A DNA stretch of 64,000 nt, taken from the NCBI GenBank assembly GCA_041398565.1, contig JAWKUN010000003.1, positions 1 to 64,000 of the forward strand. The letters are read 5' to 3'. Numbering within the stretch: position 1 is the first letter of the stretch; each line of letters opens with the position of its first letter. Shown one piece after another: positions 1 through 8,893 of this stretch. Below the pieces are notes generated by a model, which saw only the letters and a program-made list of their open reading frames with translations, did no database searches and was not told the DNA's origin. The position numbers and the translations under genes are program-made. This DNA comes from DATGPD01 sp041398565. Lineage in GTDB: Bacteria > Planctomycetota > UBA1135 > UBA2386.

Positions 1-491
1 AGAGAGGGCCGCCGGCGCTGTTGTTGCTTGGAGCTTCCAGGGCTGCTCGGGCGTGGCGTGGTCAGCTCTGTGGCAACGGAACAACACGGCCGAATTCGCG
101 CCCGCCGTGACGATTCGCAGCCCTTGCAGCTCAGCGCGTGTGCGCTCTCACACTCTGGGTCTTGCGCGCCGCGGCGCCTTCCGTGTGGACGGCGTTTCGG
201 CCCTACGAAGGTGCCCCGACGAAGCGCGTGGTCAGGCGCGGTGCAGCGCATCGACGCCCGAAGCGCTGCCGCGGCCGCGTCGGCCTGAGCCACGAGGGGT
301 CGTAGGTGTTTTTCCGTACAGCCGCGGACGTGCCCCCGTGGGCAAGGGGAGTTGGAGAAAAAAGGCGAGCCTACCGCTGGTGGGGGCCGCGTATCCCACC
401 GCAATACGTGGGTCCACCCATCGCGCGCTGTGAGCGGCGCCGACTCGCGGCCTCTCTCTCCTCACTCTCTCGCAAATCTCACTCCAGGCGC
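1..491. other. no supported gene; region upstream of DUF1800 gene
   Basis: Several short open frames cross this stretch on both strands, but none has a recognisable domain, a convincing start or a neighbour-like composition. It probably holds the promoter and leader of the DUF1800 gene. No strong Shine-Dalgarno sequence precedes that gene's ATG. Confidence 0.4.
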
Positions 492-1979
492 ATGCCCACA
501 ACGAGCTTGTCCACGGGCACCGGGGCCGTCGTTTGCCCCTTTGGGCATCCCGATCTCGAACCCTGGCGCCCCAGCGCAAACGACCCCTGGGATCGACGCA
601 AAGCGGCGCACTTGCTGCGGCGGGCCGGTTTCGGAGCGTCCGACGAGGAACTCGACGTGATCGTGTCCCTCGGGGTCGATCGCATGATCGATCTGCTCCT
701 GACGCCGGACGCCGTGCCCTTGCAGGCGTATGGGGTGCGCGTTCTGCCGCACGGCGAGATCCTCGACGTCACCAGCAACGTGACGTCGCAGCGCGCATTG
801 TGGCTCTGGGAGTGCGTGCACACCGTGCACCCGCTCAAGGAGAAGATGGCGCTGTTCTGGCACAACCACTTCTCCGTGGGCGTGAACAAGGGCGGTGCCG
901 AGAACCTGTCGGTGACGCACGTCAACGTCTTCCGGCGCTCGGGCCTGGGTTCGTTCCGTGACCTGTTGCTCGCGGTCACGCGTGATCCGGCCATGCTGCT
1001 GTGGCTCGACAACTACCTGAACGGAGCGGTCGACCGGGGCGTACCGAAGATCAACGAGAACTACGGGCGCGAGCTGCTCGAGCTCTACAGCCTGGGCGTC
1101 GGCAACTACACCCAAGCGGATGTCGTCGAGGCGTCGAAGTGTCTCTCGGGCTGGGGCGTGCGCGACTCCTATGGGTCCAACGAGTTCGTGTACTGGCCCG
1201 AGAAGCACGTGACCGGGCCCAAGTACGTGCTGGGGCGCACCATCAGCAACGGCTCGAGCGGCAACGAGGGCATGCAGGACGTGTTCGACCTCGTCGACAC
1301 GATCCTGGAGCAGCCGGCTTGCGCGCGCTTCCTCGTCGAGAAGGTGTGGAAGTACTTCGTGTCGTCCGATGCGCCAAACGACGTGCTCGACGACCTGGCG
1401 CAGCGCTTCCGCGACGATGCCTACGACGTGCGCTCGCTCATGAGCATCATCCTGCGCAGCAAGTTCTTCTTCAGCGGCCGCGCCATCCGCCAGCTGGTGA
1501 AGAACCCGGTGGAGTTCGTGGTGGGGGCGATCCGCAACCTCAACACGCCGGTCATCGAGAGCTACAGCTTGCTCGGAGACCACGTGGCGCTCATGGGTCT
1601 GCCGCTGCACCGCTACCTCACGCCGGCAGGGCTGCCGGGCGGACTCGATTGGCTCGACGCGCAGTCCCTGCTGCAGCGGGCCAACTTCGCCGAGCAGCTC
1701 ACGCGCGTCCAGGATCCGTACCACATCAAGGCGCACTTCGACGCGCTGCATCAGGTCTATCGGCACAACCTGCGCACGGCCCCCGAGATCGTCGACTTCT
1801 ACGTGCAGTTCTTGCTGGACGGCGAGCTGCCGCGGACGGTGCGCGACTTCTGCGTCGAGTTCATGCACCGCGTCGACTGGGAGCGGCGACCCTTCACGTT
1901 CGAGCCGACTCTGGCCGACCGCAAGGTGCGCGGCCTGGTGCACATCCTCCTCAGCCTGCCGCAATACTCGATCAACTGA
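492..1979 (+). CDS. DUF1800 family protein
   Basis: This is a 495-aa member of the DUF1800 family, which is abundant in Planctomycetota and usually encoded beside a DUF1501 protein. Family hallmarks are visible: LLRRAGFGASDEEL near residue 40, FWHNHFSV near residue 120, and NENYGRELLELYSLGVG followed by a conserved Gly-Trp region near residue 190. I chose the ATG at 492 because the homologous region starts soon after it and the longer open frame upstream is low-complexity Arg-rich. No signal peptide is obvious. One base separates it from the next gene, so the two are co-transcribed. The biochemical role of the family is not established; the pair is thought to act at the cell surface or on macromolecules. 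Confidence 0.9.
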   Translation: MPTTSLSTGTGAVVCPFGHPDLEPWRPSANDPWDRRKAAHLLRRAGFGASDEELDVIVSLGVDRMIDLLLTPDAVPLQAYGVRVLPHGEILDVTSNVTSQRALWLWECVHTVHPLKEKMALFWHNHFSVGVNKGGAENLSVTHVNVFRRSGLGSFRDLLLAVTRDPAMLLWLDNYLNGAVDRGVPKINENYGRELLELYSLGVGNYTQADVVEASKCLSGWGVRDSYGSNEFVYWPEKHVTGPKYVLGRTISNGSSGNEGMQDVFDLVDTILEQPACARFLVEKVWKYFVSSDAPNDVLDDLAQRFRDDAYDVRSLMSIILRSKFFFSGRAIRQLVKNPVEFVVGAIRNLNTPVIESYSLLGDHVALMGLPLHRYLTPAGLPGGLDWLDAQSLLQRANFAEQLTRVQDPYHIKAHFDALHQVYRHNLRTAPEIVDFYVQFLLDGELPRTVRDFCVEFMHRVDWERRPFTFEPTLADRKVRGLVHILLSLPQYSIN

Positions 1980-1980
1980 C

Positions 1981-3360
1981 ATGAGTCTGCACTGCGACGA
2001 TTCTCTTCCGGCGGCCAAGACTCCAGGCGGCGCACCGGCGCTCGCGAGCCCGGCGACAGCGGTTGCCTCGCGCGATGTCGCCGGCGATCGCCGGCGCGTG
2101 CGCGACCTCGTCGAGCTGAGGACCACACGGAGGGGCTTCTTGGCCGGGGGCGCGGCGGCCGTCAGCGCGGCGAGGTTGCCGGCGAGCGCGCCGGCCGCCG
2201 GCGTCGGCGACCGTGCGGTCGTGGCCATCCAGGTCGAGGGCGGTTGGGACTACCTCAGCGCGCTCGTGCCCGCCGGGCACTGGGCCTACCAGGAGGCCCG
2301 GCCGAACCTGCGGATTCCGCGCTCGGCGGTGCTCGACGTGGAAGCGGGCTGGGACTGGTACTGGCACCCTTCCCTGTGGCCGTTCCGCGACCTGTACAAC
2401 CGCGGCGATCTCGCCATCGTCGAGAACGTCGGCTACCCGACGCCGGACTTGTCGCACTTCGAGTCCATCAAGAAGTGGCACGCGGGCGACCCGACGGTCG
2501 GCGCCTTCCACTCCGGGTGGATGGGGCGCTACCTGAGCACCGCCTACACGGGGCTGTCGCCGCTTCCAGCCCTCGACATCGAGCCGTATCCGAGCCCGGT
2601 GTTCGCCGGCTATCGAGTTCCCGCCGTCCTCGACGCTGGCACGCTCAACCTCAACTTCGACTGGAACAGCCCCGAGGACTCGGCGGTCGGCCGGCTGGCT
2701 CTCGAGGCCGGCACCGCATACTCGGAGATGGTCGAGACCGGCCTCGTGGGCGAGGTGGCCGCGCGCGCGGCGCACGCGCACCGCTTCGCCAATGCACTGC
2801 GCGAACTCGGGCGCTCGTACGCGCCGCGCGCCTCGTATCCCAACACCGGCCTCGCGCAAGAGCTGCAGCTCGCCGCTCGCTACTTGAGCGCCGGTGTGCC
2901 GATCCAGGTGTTCCACCTCAAGACCAGCGGCTTCGACACCCACTCCCTGCAGGCCCAGCGCAACGATCCCGCGCAAGGGCTGTTCGCCAGTCTCATCGGC
3001 GACCTCTCTGCGGCGGTGAAGGCGTTTCTCGACGACATGAGCGCCTGGGGACGAGCCAACGACGTCGTGGTGCTGCTCTACTCGGAGTTCGGGCGGCGGG
3101 TCAGCGAGAACGGCGCCCTCGGTACCGACCACGGCCACGGCAGCGTCATGTTCCTCGCCGGTGCGCCGGTGGTCGGCGGCCGCTACGGGCAGACGCCCGA
3201 CCTCGCCGCCCTGCATCGGCCGAACGAGAGCTACTACATCCCGTTCGACGCACGCAGCACCGACTTCCGCCGCGTGTACGCCACCATCCTCGAGCGCTGG
3301 TTCCAGGTGGCCAGCGACCCGATCCTCGGCGGCTCTTTCGCGCCGCTGAACGCGCTGTGA
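1981..3360 (+). CDS. DUF1501 family protein, Tat-exported
   Basis: A 459-aa DUF1501 (sulfatase-like fold) protein. A twin-arginine signal (TTRRGFLAGGAA, RR at residues 50-51) follows an unusually long N-region. The C-terminal half has family motifs: GFDTHSLQ, then LYSEFGRRV and the Asp-His-Gly-His block TDHGHGSVMFLAG, which resembles an alkaline-phosphatase-superfamily metal site. The start follows the upstream stop after one base, with no clear Shine-Dalgarno sequence, so translational coupling to the DUF1800 gene is likely. Tat export suggests a cofactor- or metal-loaded periplasmic protein. Family membership is clear; substrate and function are unknown. Confidence 0.9.
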   Translation: MSLHCDDSLPAAKTPGGAPALASPATAVASRDVAGDRRRVRDLVELRTTRRGFLAGGAAAVSAARLPASAPAAGVGDRAVVAIQVEGGWDYLSALVPAGHWAYQEARPNLRIPRSAVLDVEAGWDWYWHPSLWPFRDLYNRGDLAIVENVGYPTPDLSHFESIKKWHAGDPTVGAFHSGWMGRYLSTAYTGLSPLPALDIEPYPSPVFAGYRVPAVLDAGTLNLNFDWNSPEDSAVGRLALEAGTAYSEMVETGLVGEVAARAAHAHRFANALRELGRSYAPRASYPNTGLAQELQLAARYLSAGVPIQVFHLKTSGFDTHSLQAQRNDPAQGLFASLIGDLSAAVKAFLDDMSAWGRANDVVVLLYSEFGRRVSENGALGTDHGHGSVMFLAGAPVVGGRYGQTPDLAALHRPNESYYIPFDARSTDFRRVYATILERWFQVASDPILGGSFAPLNAL

Positions 3361-3407
3361 ACGGCGCCGTCGTCACGCCACCGGAAGACTCCGTGGATCG
3401 CCACATC

Positions 3408-4475
3408 ATGCTTCGCCTTCTCGTCGTGGCCGCTGCGGTGGGGATCGCACCGGCGCAGTCGGTCGTCGTCCCGGCCACCGCAGCCAATGCCGAGGGCAAC
3501 TCGGTCGATCGCGAGCCCTTCGGCATGGAGGGGATCCGGCACCTCACCTACATGCACCGCCGTCACCTCACCCAGGTGCCGGCTCAGGCGGCGATCAACG
3601 TCCTCGCCTACCGTCGAGACACGTCGGTGCCCCTGCAGGTGATGCAACGGCCGCCCGGGATCTGGCAGATTCGCATGGGGCACTACCAGGGCTCGGTGGA
3701 TCAGCCTCCGAGTGCCTGGCCGGCGTCTTGGGATCCGGACTGGACGGTGGTGTTCCAGCCGCGGCAGATCTCGTTCCCGGACCTCAACCAACCCTCCGGC
3801 GGTGGTCCGGCGCCGTTCGACCTCCAGTTCTGGCTGGACCAGCCGTACACCTACCGAGGGGCGCACCTCGGGATCGAGCACTTCGTCGCCGACAGCCAGA
3901 TGCGGCACGACTACTTCGTCGACTTCGTGGACGGACTCGTGCCCGGTGGAACCGTGGACCTCTTGCCGGGCGGTCAAGGGTGTCCGTGGGGCAGCAACCG
4001 CGCCACGGGCCAGGCGCCGAACCCGGGCGGCGGCGACGCGGAGTTCTATCTGTTCGACGCCTTGCCGCAGGCGGGCGTGCTCCTCGGGGTCGGCACGTCG
4101 GATCAGACGTGGGCCGGCGTGCCGCTGCCGCTCGACCTCGCCTCGGCGGGCCTCGGCGGCTGCAAGGTGTTGGTTTCGCTCGACGCGCTGGTGCCCGTGC
4201 AGACGACTTCGGCCGGGCTGGCCGAGGTGCACTGGCCGATTCCGGGCTATTCGGCCCTCCTCGGCGCGTCGCTCTACGCGCAGTGGGTGTGCCCCAACGA
4301 CACGCGCGTCAGCCAGTCGGTGCCGCTCACGCTCTCCGATGGGCTCAAGTACACCTTCGGCAACAACCTGAACTCGGGCTCGATGGGCATGTCGGTGGTG
4401 AGCGCGTTCTCCGGTTCGAATCAGAACGGCTACGTCCAACCGAACCGCGGGCCGGTGGTTCAGCTGCGCTGGTAG
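3408..4475 (+). CDS. secreted beta-rich protein, distant relative of the cassette proteins
   Basis: A 355-aa protein with a Sec signal peptide ending near GIAPAQS; the mature part begins VVVPATAAN. It shares an ordered set of features with the large secreted proteins at 15009, 18197 and 19954: an opening VVPA-type strand, a VVF-x-x-I-x-FP strand, PYTYRGAHL (compare the GGTLCIDVEGEP-type strand), PLPLDLASAGLGGC (compare LGAPGC), LYAQW, and a short C-terminal strand ending in hydrophobic-Leu/Arg-Trp. I infer two beta-sandwich domains. It lies 47 bases after the DUF1501 gene and is probably co-transcribed. It has no companion small genes. Function unknown. Confidence 0.75.
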   Translation: MLRLLVVAAAVGIAPAQSVVVPATAANAEGNSVDREPFGMEGIRHLTYMHRRHLTQVPAQAAINVLAYRRDTSVPLQVMQRPPGIWQIRMGHYQGSVDQPPSAWPASWDPDWTVVFQPRQISFPDLNQPSGGGPAPFDLQFWLDQPYTYRGAHLGIEHFVADSQMRHDYFVDFVDGLVPGGTVDLLPGGQGCPWGSNRATGQAPNPGGGDAEFYLFDALPQAGVLLGVGTSDQTWAGVPLPLDLASAGLGGCKVLVSLDALVPVQTTSAGLAEVHWPIPGYSALLGASLYAQWVCPNDTRVSQSVPLTLSDGLKYTFGNNLNSGSMGMSVVSAFSGSNQNGYVQPNRGPVVQLRW

Positions 4476-4494
4476 CCGTTCGGCGCCGGCGCGC

Positions 4495-5499
4495 TCACTT
4501 CTTCTTGGCGTCGGCCTTCTTGTCGGCCTTGCCGGCAGCCGCCTCGGCCACGCGCTCCTGCCTGGTCTTCTGGTGGACCTTGACCACGAACGGCTGGTCG
4601 CCGCCCATCGGGTTCGGCATCTGGATCGTCAGGTCGACGTCGCTCTCGGCTCGGCTGACGAGCCCGTCTTTGCGCGAGACGGTGTAGGAGCCGACGAGCT
4701 TGCTCGCCTCGATCGTGGCCTCGCGCATCATGCTCTTCATCATCGTGACCTGGGGATCGTCGTCGCCTTCTTCTTCCTTGGCCTTCTTGTCCGGAGCGAT
4801 GGAGATCTTGCCCTGGGTCGACACCACGTACGAGTCGGCGTCAGCCGTGTCGAGCTTGTTGGTGGTGTCGGTGCGCATGTGCATGCCGCCGCGGGTTGCT
4901 TCGCGCGTTTCCGTCCAGTCGCCACCGACCGCGACGGGCTCGGTCGGGAACGTGCCGAACACGCTGACCTGCATCTCGAGGTTCTCGGCCGAGATGAACT
5001 GTTGGATGGCCATGCGACCCATGCCTTCGGCGCGCTCGAGGGCGGCGTCGACGAGGTCGACGAGCGGCTTGCGATCCTTGACCTTGCCATCGGGTCCGTA
5101 GGTCAGGGTCACCGTCTTGCCGACGAGCGCGTGGCACGCCTCGATGGCGCTGCCGAGCTCGCCGGTGCCGTCTTCCTCGGTGTCCTTGGCGGTGTCGAAC
5201 TCCATCTCGCCCCCCATCGGCGATCCCAGCTTGCCGCGGACGTGGGTCCAGGTGAACGAGGCCTTCACGGCGCCGTCGTCGGCGACCTCATCGACCTGCG
5301 CCGTGAACTCGGACACGATCTCGGAAGTCGATTCCTGACCGAACGCCGCCATGACCTGCTTCGCGGTCACGGTGTTGCGGTAGGCGGTGCGGGCGCCAGC
5401 CGTGGGCTTGATGACGATGGCCTTGCCGTGAGCCTGCGCGGTGAGCGCCGGCGCCAGGCCGAGGGCGAGGATGGAGGAGAGGGCGACGACGTGTTTCAT
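4495..5499 (-). CDS. secreted protein, DUF6263-like
   Basis: A 334-aa exported protein. The signal peptide is MKHVVALSSILALGLAPAL followed by TAQA. The ATG at 5499 fits the signal peptide better than upstream in-frame codons. The mature part is soluble and rich in short beta segments. The C-terminus is an Ala/Lys tail ending in several lysines. The layout (paired halves, a Gly-Pro-Asp-Gly-Lys turn after a TLTYGP strand, repeated statements of Thr-rich strands) resembles the DUF6263-type family of planctomycete and Bacteroidetes periplasmic proteins, but this assignment is from memory of the family pattern. Convergent with the upstream secreted-protein gene, 19 bases apart. Confidence 0.7.
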   Translation of the reverse strand: MKHVVALSSILALGLAPALTAQAHGKAIVIKPTAGARTAYRNTVTAKQVMAAFGQESTSEIVSEFTAQVDEVADDGAVKASFTWTHVRGKLGSPMGGEMEFDTAKDTEEDGTGELGSAIEACHALVGKTVTLTYGPDGKVKDRKPLVDLVDAALERAEGMGRMAIQQFISAENLEMQVSVFGTFPTEPVAVGGDWTETREATRGGMHMRTDTTNKLDTADADSYVVSTQGKISIAPDKKAKEEEGDDDPQVTMMKSMMREATIEASKLVGSYTVSRKDGLVSRAESDVDLTIQMPNPMGGDQPFVVKVHQKTRQERVAEAAAGKADKKADAKKK

Positions 5500-5646
5500 G
5501 GGAGTGTTGGTAGTCTGCCGCGGCCAGCGGCGGCGCATCCGACGAGTAGAGCCGGATCTCGTACCCGGTTCTTGTACGGGCTCGAATGCGTCGGGATTGC
5601 CGCACAATTCCCTGGCCGGACGACTTCTCCGGCGGCCGCCGCTCGC

Positions 5647-7272
5647 TCAGGCTTGGCTGCGCCGACGCTTGTTGGCGTGCTCGATGGCGGCGCCGATGAA
5701 GTCGCGGAACAGCGGGTGCGGCTGCATCGGCTTGGTCTTGAACTCGGGGTGGAACTGCACGCCCACGAACCACGGGTGGTCGGGGATCTCGACGATCTCG
5801 ACCAGGTCGAGACGCTCGTTGACTCCCGCCATGCGCATGCCAGCCTGGCTCAGGCGCTGGCGATAGGCGTTGTTCAGCTCGTAGCGGTGGCGGTGGCGCT
5901 CGCTCGCCCGCAGCGAGCCGTAGGCGCGCGCTGACCACGAGTCGGGCAGCAGGGTGCAGTCGAAGGCGCCGAGACGCATGGTGCCGCCCATGTCGTTGGT
6001 CGCCTTCTGTTCCTCCATCAGCGAGATCACCGGGTTGCTGGCGTCGGGGGCGTACTCGGAGGTGGTCGCGTCGGTGATGCCGAGCTCGCTGCGGGCGTAC
6101 TCGACGACCGCTGCCTGCATGCCGTAGCAGATGCCGAGGAACGGGATGTGGTGCGTGCGCGCCCGCCGGATGGAGGCGATCTTGCCCTCGAACCCGCGCT
6201 CGCCGAAGCCGCCAGGGACGAGGATGCCGTCGACGTCGTCGAGCAGACCGTCGGGACCCTGCAGCGCCACCAGTTCGGCGCTCACCTTGCGGATTCCGAT
6301 GCGGCAGGCGTGGGCGATGCCGGCGTGGTGCAGCGACTCGTAGATCGACTTGTAGGCGTCGTGCAGCTCGATGTACTTGCCGCAGACCGCGATCTCGATG
6401 GTCTGCTCCGGGTTCTTGACGATCTCCAGCATCCGTCGCCAATCGCTGACGTCGGGCGGCTGCTTCGGCTGCAGTTCTAGGTTGGCCATCACCTGTCGGT
6501 CGAGGCCGTTCTGCATCAGGTTGAGCGGCACTTCGTAGATCGAGAAGTCGACGTCGCGCTCCTCGATGACGCTCTCGCGGCGCACGTTGCAGAACAACGA
6601 GATCTTGTGCGCCATCTCGTCGGTCATCGGTTTCTCGGTGCGGCAGATGAGGATCTGCGGCTGGATGCCGATCTCGCGCAGCTTGCCCACGGACTGTTGG
6701 GTCGGCTTGGTCTTCAACTCGCCGCTGGCGCGCAGGTAGGGCAGCAGCGTGAGGTGGATGAAGATGCAGTCGCGCGGGCCGACCTCCAGGCTGAACTGGC
6801 GGATGGCCTCGACGAACGGCAGGCTCTCGATGTCGCCGATCGTGCCACCGATCTCGGTGATGGCGACGTCGGGGTTGCCGGCGGCGCCGCGGCGGATGGC
6901 CGCCTTGATCTCGTCGGTGATGTGCGGGATCACCTGCACGGTGTGCCCGAGGTAGTCGCCGCGCCGCTCCTTGCGGATGACCGACAGGTAGATCTTGCCC
7001 GTGGTGTAGTTCGAGTCCTTGGTGATCTTGGCGTGCGTGAAGCGCTCGTAGTGGCCGAGGTCGAGGTCGGCCTCGGTGCCGTCGTCGGTCACGTACACCT
7101 CGCCGTGCTGGAACGGCGACATCGTGCCGGGGTCGACGTTGATGTAGGGGTCGAGCTTCTGCATCGACACCGTGAAGCCGTGGCGCTCCAGGATCCAGCC
7201 GATGCTCGCCGAGGTGAGCCCCTTGCCCAGCGAGGACACGACGCCGCCGGTCACGAAGATGAACTTGGTCAT
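5647..7272 (-). CDS. pyrG: CTP synthase
   Basis: CTP synthase (541 aa; the family is about 530-560) amidates UTP to CTP with glutamine and ATP. The N-terminal synthase domain begins KFIFVTGGVVSSLGKG with the P-loop. The class I glutaminase domain has the nucleophile Cys in PFLGICYGMQ (near residue 380) and the His-Pro-Glu of QFHPEFKTKP near the C-terminus. The ATG at 7272 overlaps the kdsB stop by 4 bases (ATGA), so translation is coupled. The pairing makes sense: KdsB consumes CTP to activate Kdo for lipopolysaccharide. All key motifs are intact. Confidence 0.98.
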   Translation of the reverse strand: MTKFIFVTGGVVSSLGKGLTSASIGWILERHGFTVSMQKLDPYINVDPGTMSPFQHGEVYVTDDGTEADLDLGHYERFTHAKITKDSNYTTGKIYLSVIRKERRGDYLGHTVQVIPHITDEIKAAIRRGAAGNPDVAITEIGGTIGDIESLPFVEAIRQFSLEVGPRDCIFIHLTLLPYLRASGELKTKPTQQSVGKLREIGIQPQILICRTEKPMTDEMAHKISLFCNVRRESVIEERDVDFSIYEVPLNLMQNGLDRQVMANLELQPKQPPDVSDWRRMLEIVKNPEQTIEIAVCGKYIELHDAYKSIYESLHHAGIAHACRIGIRKVSAELVALQGPDGLLDDVDGILVPGGFGERGFEGKIASIRRARTHHIPFLGICYGMQAAVVEYARSELGITDATTSEYAPDASNPVISLMEEQKATNDMGGTMRLGAFDCTLLPDSWSARAYGSLRASERHRHRYELNNAYRQRLSQAGMRMAGVNERLDLVEIVEIPDHPWFVGVQFHPEFKTKPMQPHPLFRDFIGAAIEHANKRRRSQA

Positions 7273-8018
7273 GGATGGTGTCGTCGCAGGCGGTGCAGGA
7301 AGCCGTCGTAGTCGGACCGAGTCTCGATGCCCCACGGGTCGCCCTGGGCATCGAGCACCAGCATCGGGATGCCGTTCTCCAGGAACCGCAGCTGCTCGAG
7401 GCTCTCGGCTTCGGCGAGGCCGCTGCTCGGCAGGTCGGTGATGCCGGCCAGGGCCGGGCGCGTGAAGCCGTACACGCCGATGTGCCGCAGGACCGGGTAG
7501 TCGTGCGCGTCGGCCCCGTACGGGATGGGCGCGCGGCTGAAGTACATGGCGTGGCCGTCACGGCGGCGCACCACCTTGACCACGTTGGGGTCGGTGAACG
7601 CGGCGCCATCGCGTAGCGGCGCGGCGAGGGTGGCCATCGGGAGCCGGCCGTCGGCCAGGCTCGCCACCAGGCGGTCGAGGTCGCCGGGATCGACCTCGGG
7701 CCAGTCGCCCTGCACGTCGATGACCACGTCGGCGTCGGCGACGTGCGTCAGGGCTTCGGCGCAACGCTCGGAACCGGTGCGCGGCCGCGCGCTGGTGCGG
7801 ATCACCGGCGCGCCGACTGCGGCGGCGGCGGCGGCGACTTCGTCGCTGTCGGTGGCGATGTAGACCGCTGCCAGCGAAGCCGCACCGCGCGCGGCGGCGT
7901 AGGTGTGCAGGAACAGCGGCTGCCCCGACTCGGCGAGCAGCGCCTTGCGCGGCAGGCGGCGGCTGTCGACGCGGACCGGGAGGATCGCCACGGCCTGGTG
8001 ATCGCGCGCGCCGCTCAC
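7269..8018 (-). CDS. kdsB: 3-deoxy-manno-octulosonate cytidylyltransferase
   Basis: A 249-aa KdsB-type enzyme that forms CMP-Kdo from Kdo and CTP for lipid A/core synthesis. The N-terminus carries the family pattern (ILPVRVDSRRLPRKALL), with Pro-Arg-Lys where Pro-Gly-Lys is usual. VQGDW replaces the common VQGDE, and SRAPIPYG followed by HIGVYGF is typical. The GTG start at 8018 is set by a 4-base GTGA overlap with the lipoprotein gene upstream, and the stop overlaps the pyrG start. The two substitutions in the nucleotide-binding region are the only oddities; a related CMP-sugar synthetase is possible but less likely. Confidence 0.88.
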   Translation of the reverse strand: MSGARDHQAVAILPVRVDSRRLPRKALLAESGQPLFLHTYAAARGAASLAAVYIATDSDEVAAAAAAVGAPVIRTSARPRTGSERCAEALTHVADADVVIDVQGDWPEVDPGDLDRLVASLADGRLPMATLAAPLRDGAAFTDPNVVKVVRRRDGHAMYFSRAPIPYGADAHDYPVLRHIGVYGFTRPALAGITDLPSSGLAEAESLEQLRFLENGIPMLVLDAQGDPWGIETRSDYDGFLHRLRRHHP

Positions 8019-8602
8019 TGCCCCTTGCGCGCCTTCTGCATGATGTTGTCGACGGCGTTGCGGTTCTTCGCCTCCTGCTCGGCCAGCGCACGGTCGAAGT
8101 CCTGTGCCGACATGTTGCTCGCGTGGTAGGAGATCATGTTGTTGTAGACCTGCATGAAGGCCGCGAGCGCGGTGTTGAACTGCTCGAGTTCCGCCATGTT
8201 CTCGGGTTGCAGGGCGGGTTGCGACCACACGGTCTGACGATCGCCGAGCTTGACCACCAGCGCCGACTTGGCGCCGGCACGCATCTGCGCCGTTCCACGC
8301 GTGAAGTGGCCGAGCTCGTCCAGCGCATCGACCATCGCCTGCATGGTGCCGTGGTCGGCCAGCTTGACATCCGGACTCACCTGGCCGTAGAGCCCGCGTT
8401 CGCGGTAGGCGGCCTCGTCGACCGACGTGAGGCTGCGCAGGGTCAGACGCTTGCTGCTGTCGACGAACACCACCTCGGCGGGCTGGTTGGCGGCGAGTGG
8501 GACCCTCGTCGTGTGGCCGGGAGAGCCGCCGCAAGCCGCTGCGAGGAGGGGGAGACCCGAACGGAGGAGGGCGCGCCGCGCGCGCAACGTCGATCTTTTC
8601 AT
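8015..8602 (-). CDS. small lipoprotein, first gene of the kdsB-pyrG operon
   Basis: A 195-aa protein with a lipoprotein signal: a basic N-terminus, a hydrophobic stretch and lipobox LAAAC at about residue 24. The rest is mostly helical and ends in a Lys/Arg-rich tail (NIMQKARKGQ). I do not recognise a family. The ATG at 8602 gives the best signal peptide; a GTG lies three codons upstream. Its stop overlaps the kdsB GTG, so it is translated as part of the Kdo/CTP operon, suggesting an envelope role, perhaps in lipopolysaccharide biogenesis (inference only). Confidence 0.75.
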   Translation of the reverse strand: MKRSTLRARRALLRSGLPLLAAACGGSPGHTTRVPLAANQPAEVVFVDSSKRLTLRSLTSVDEAAYRERGLYGQVSPDVKLADHGTMQAMVDALDELGHFTRGTAQMRAGAKSALVVKLGDRQTVWSQPALQPENMAELEQFNTALAAFMQVYNNMISYHASNMSAQDFDRALAEQEAKNRNAVDNIMQKARKGQ

Positions 8603-8893
8603 CGCGAGCACGGGGGTGCGAGTCTAACGACGGGTCGGGCTGCGGCAAGCGCTCGCTTGGACCCACGCTTGGACCCACGGTCGGGTCGGCGTCCGCCCGC
8701 AGTGCATCGTCCGCGACTCGGACCGCAGCTCGGCGCCAGCCTTCGATCGAAGAAGCTGTGGATTGCGGTCGGCCACGCTCTACGATGCGCAGAACACGGT
8801 GCGGCGGGCGGCTGCGTCGTGTCCACGATTGGTCTGGCGTGTCGGCCGGAGCGTGCGCTGGTCATGCTGCGGTCGCTCCGCAGGGAGGGTTTG

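Noticed and set aside
462..2228. Long minus-strand open frame of about 590 codons over the DUF1800 gene
   Set aside because: It is antisense to a clear DUF1800 gene and translates to His/Arg/Val-rich low-complexity sequence, typical of shadow frames in very GC-rich DNA.
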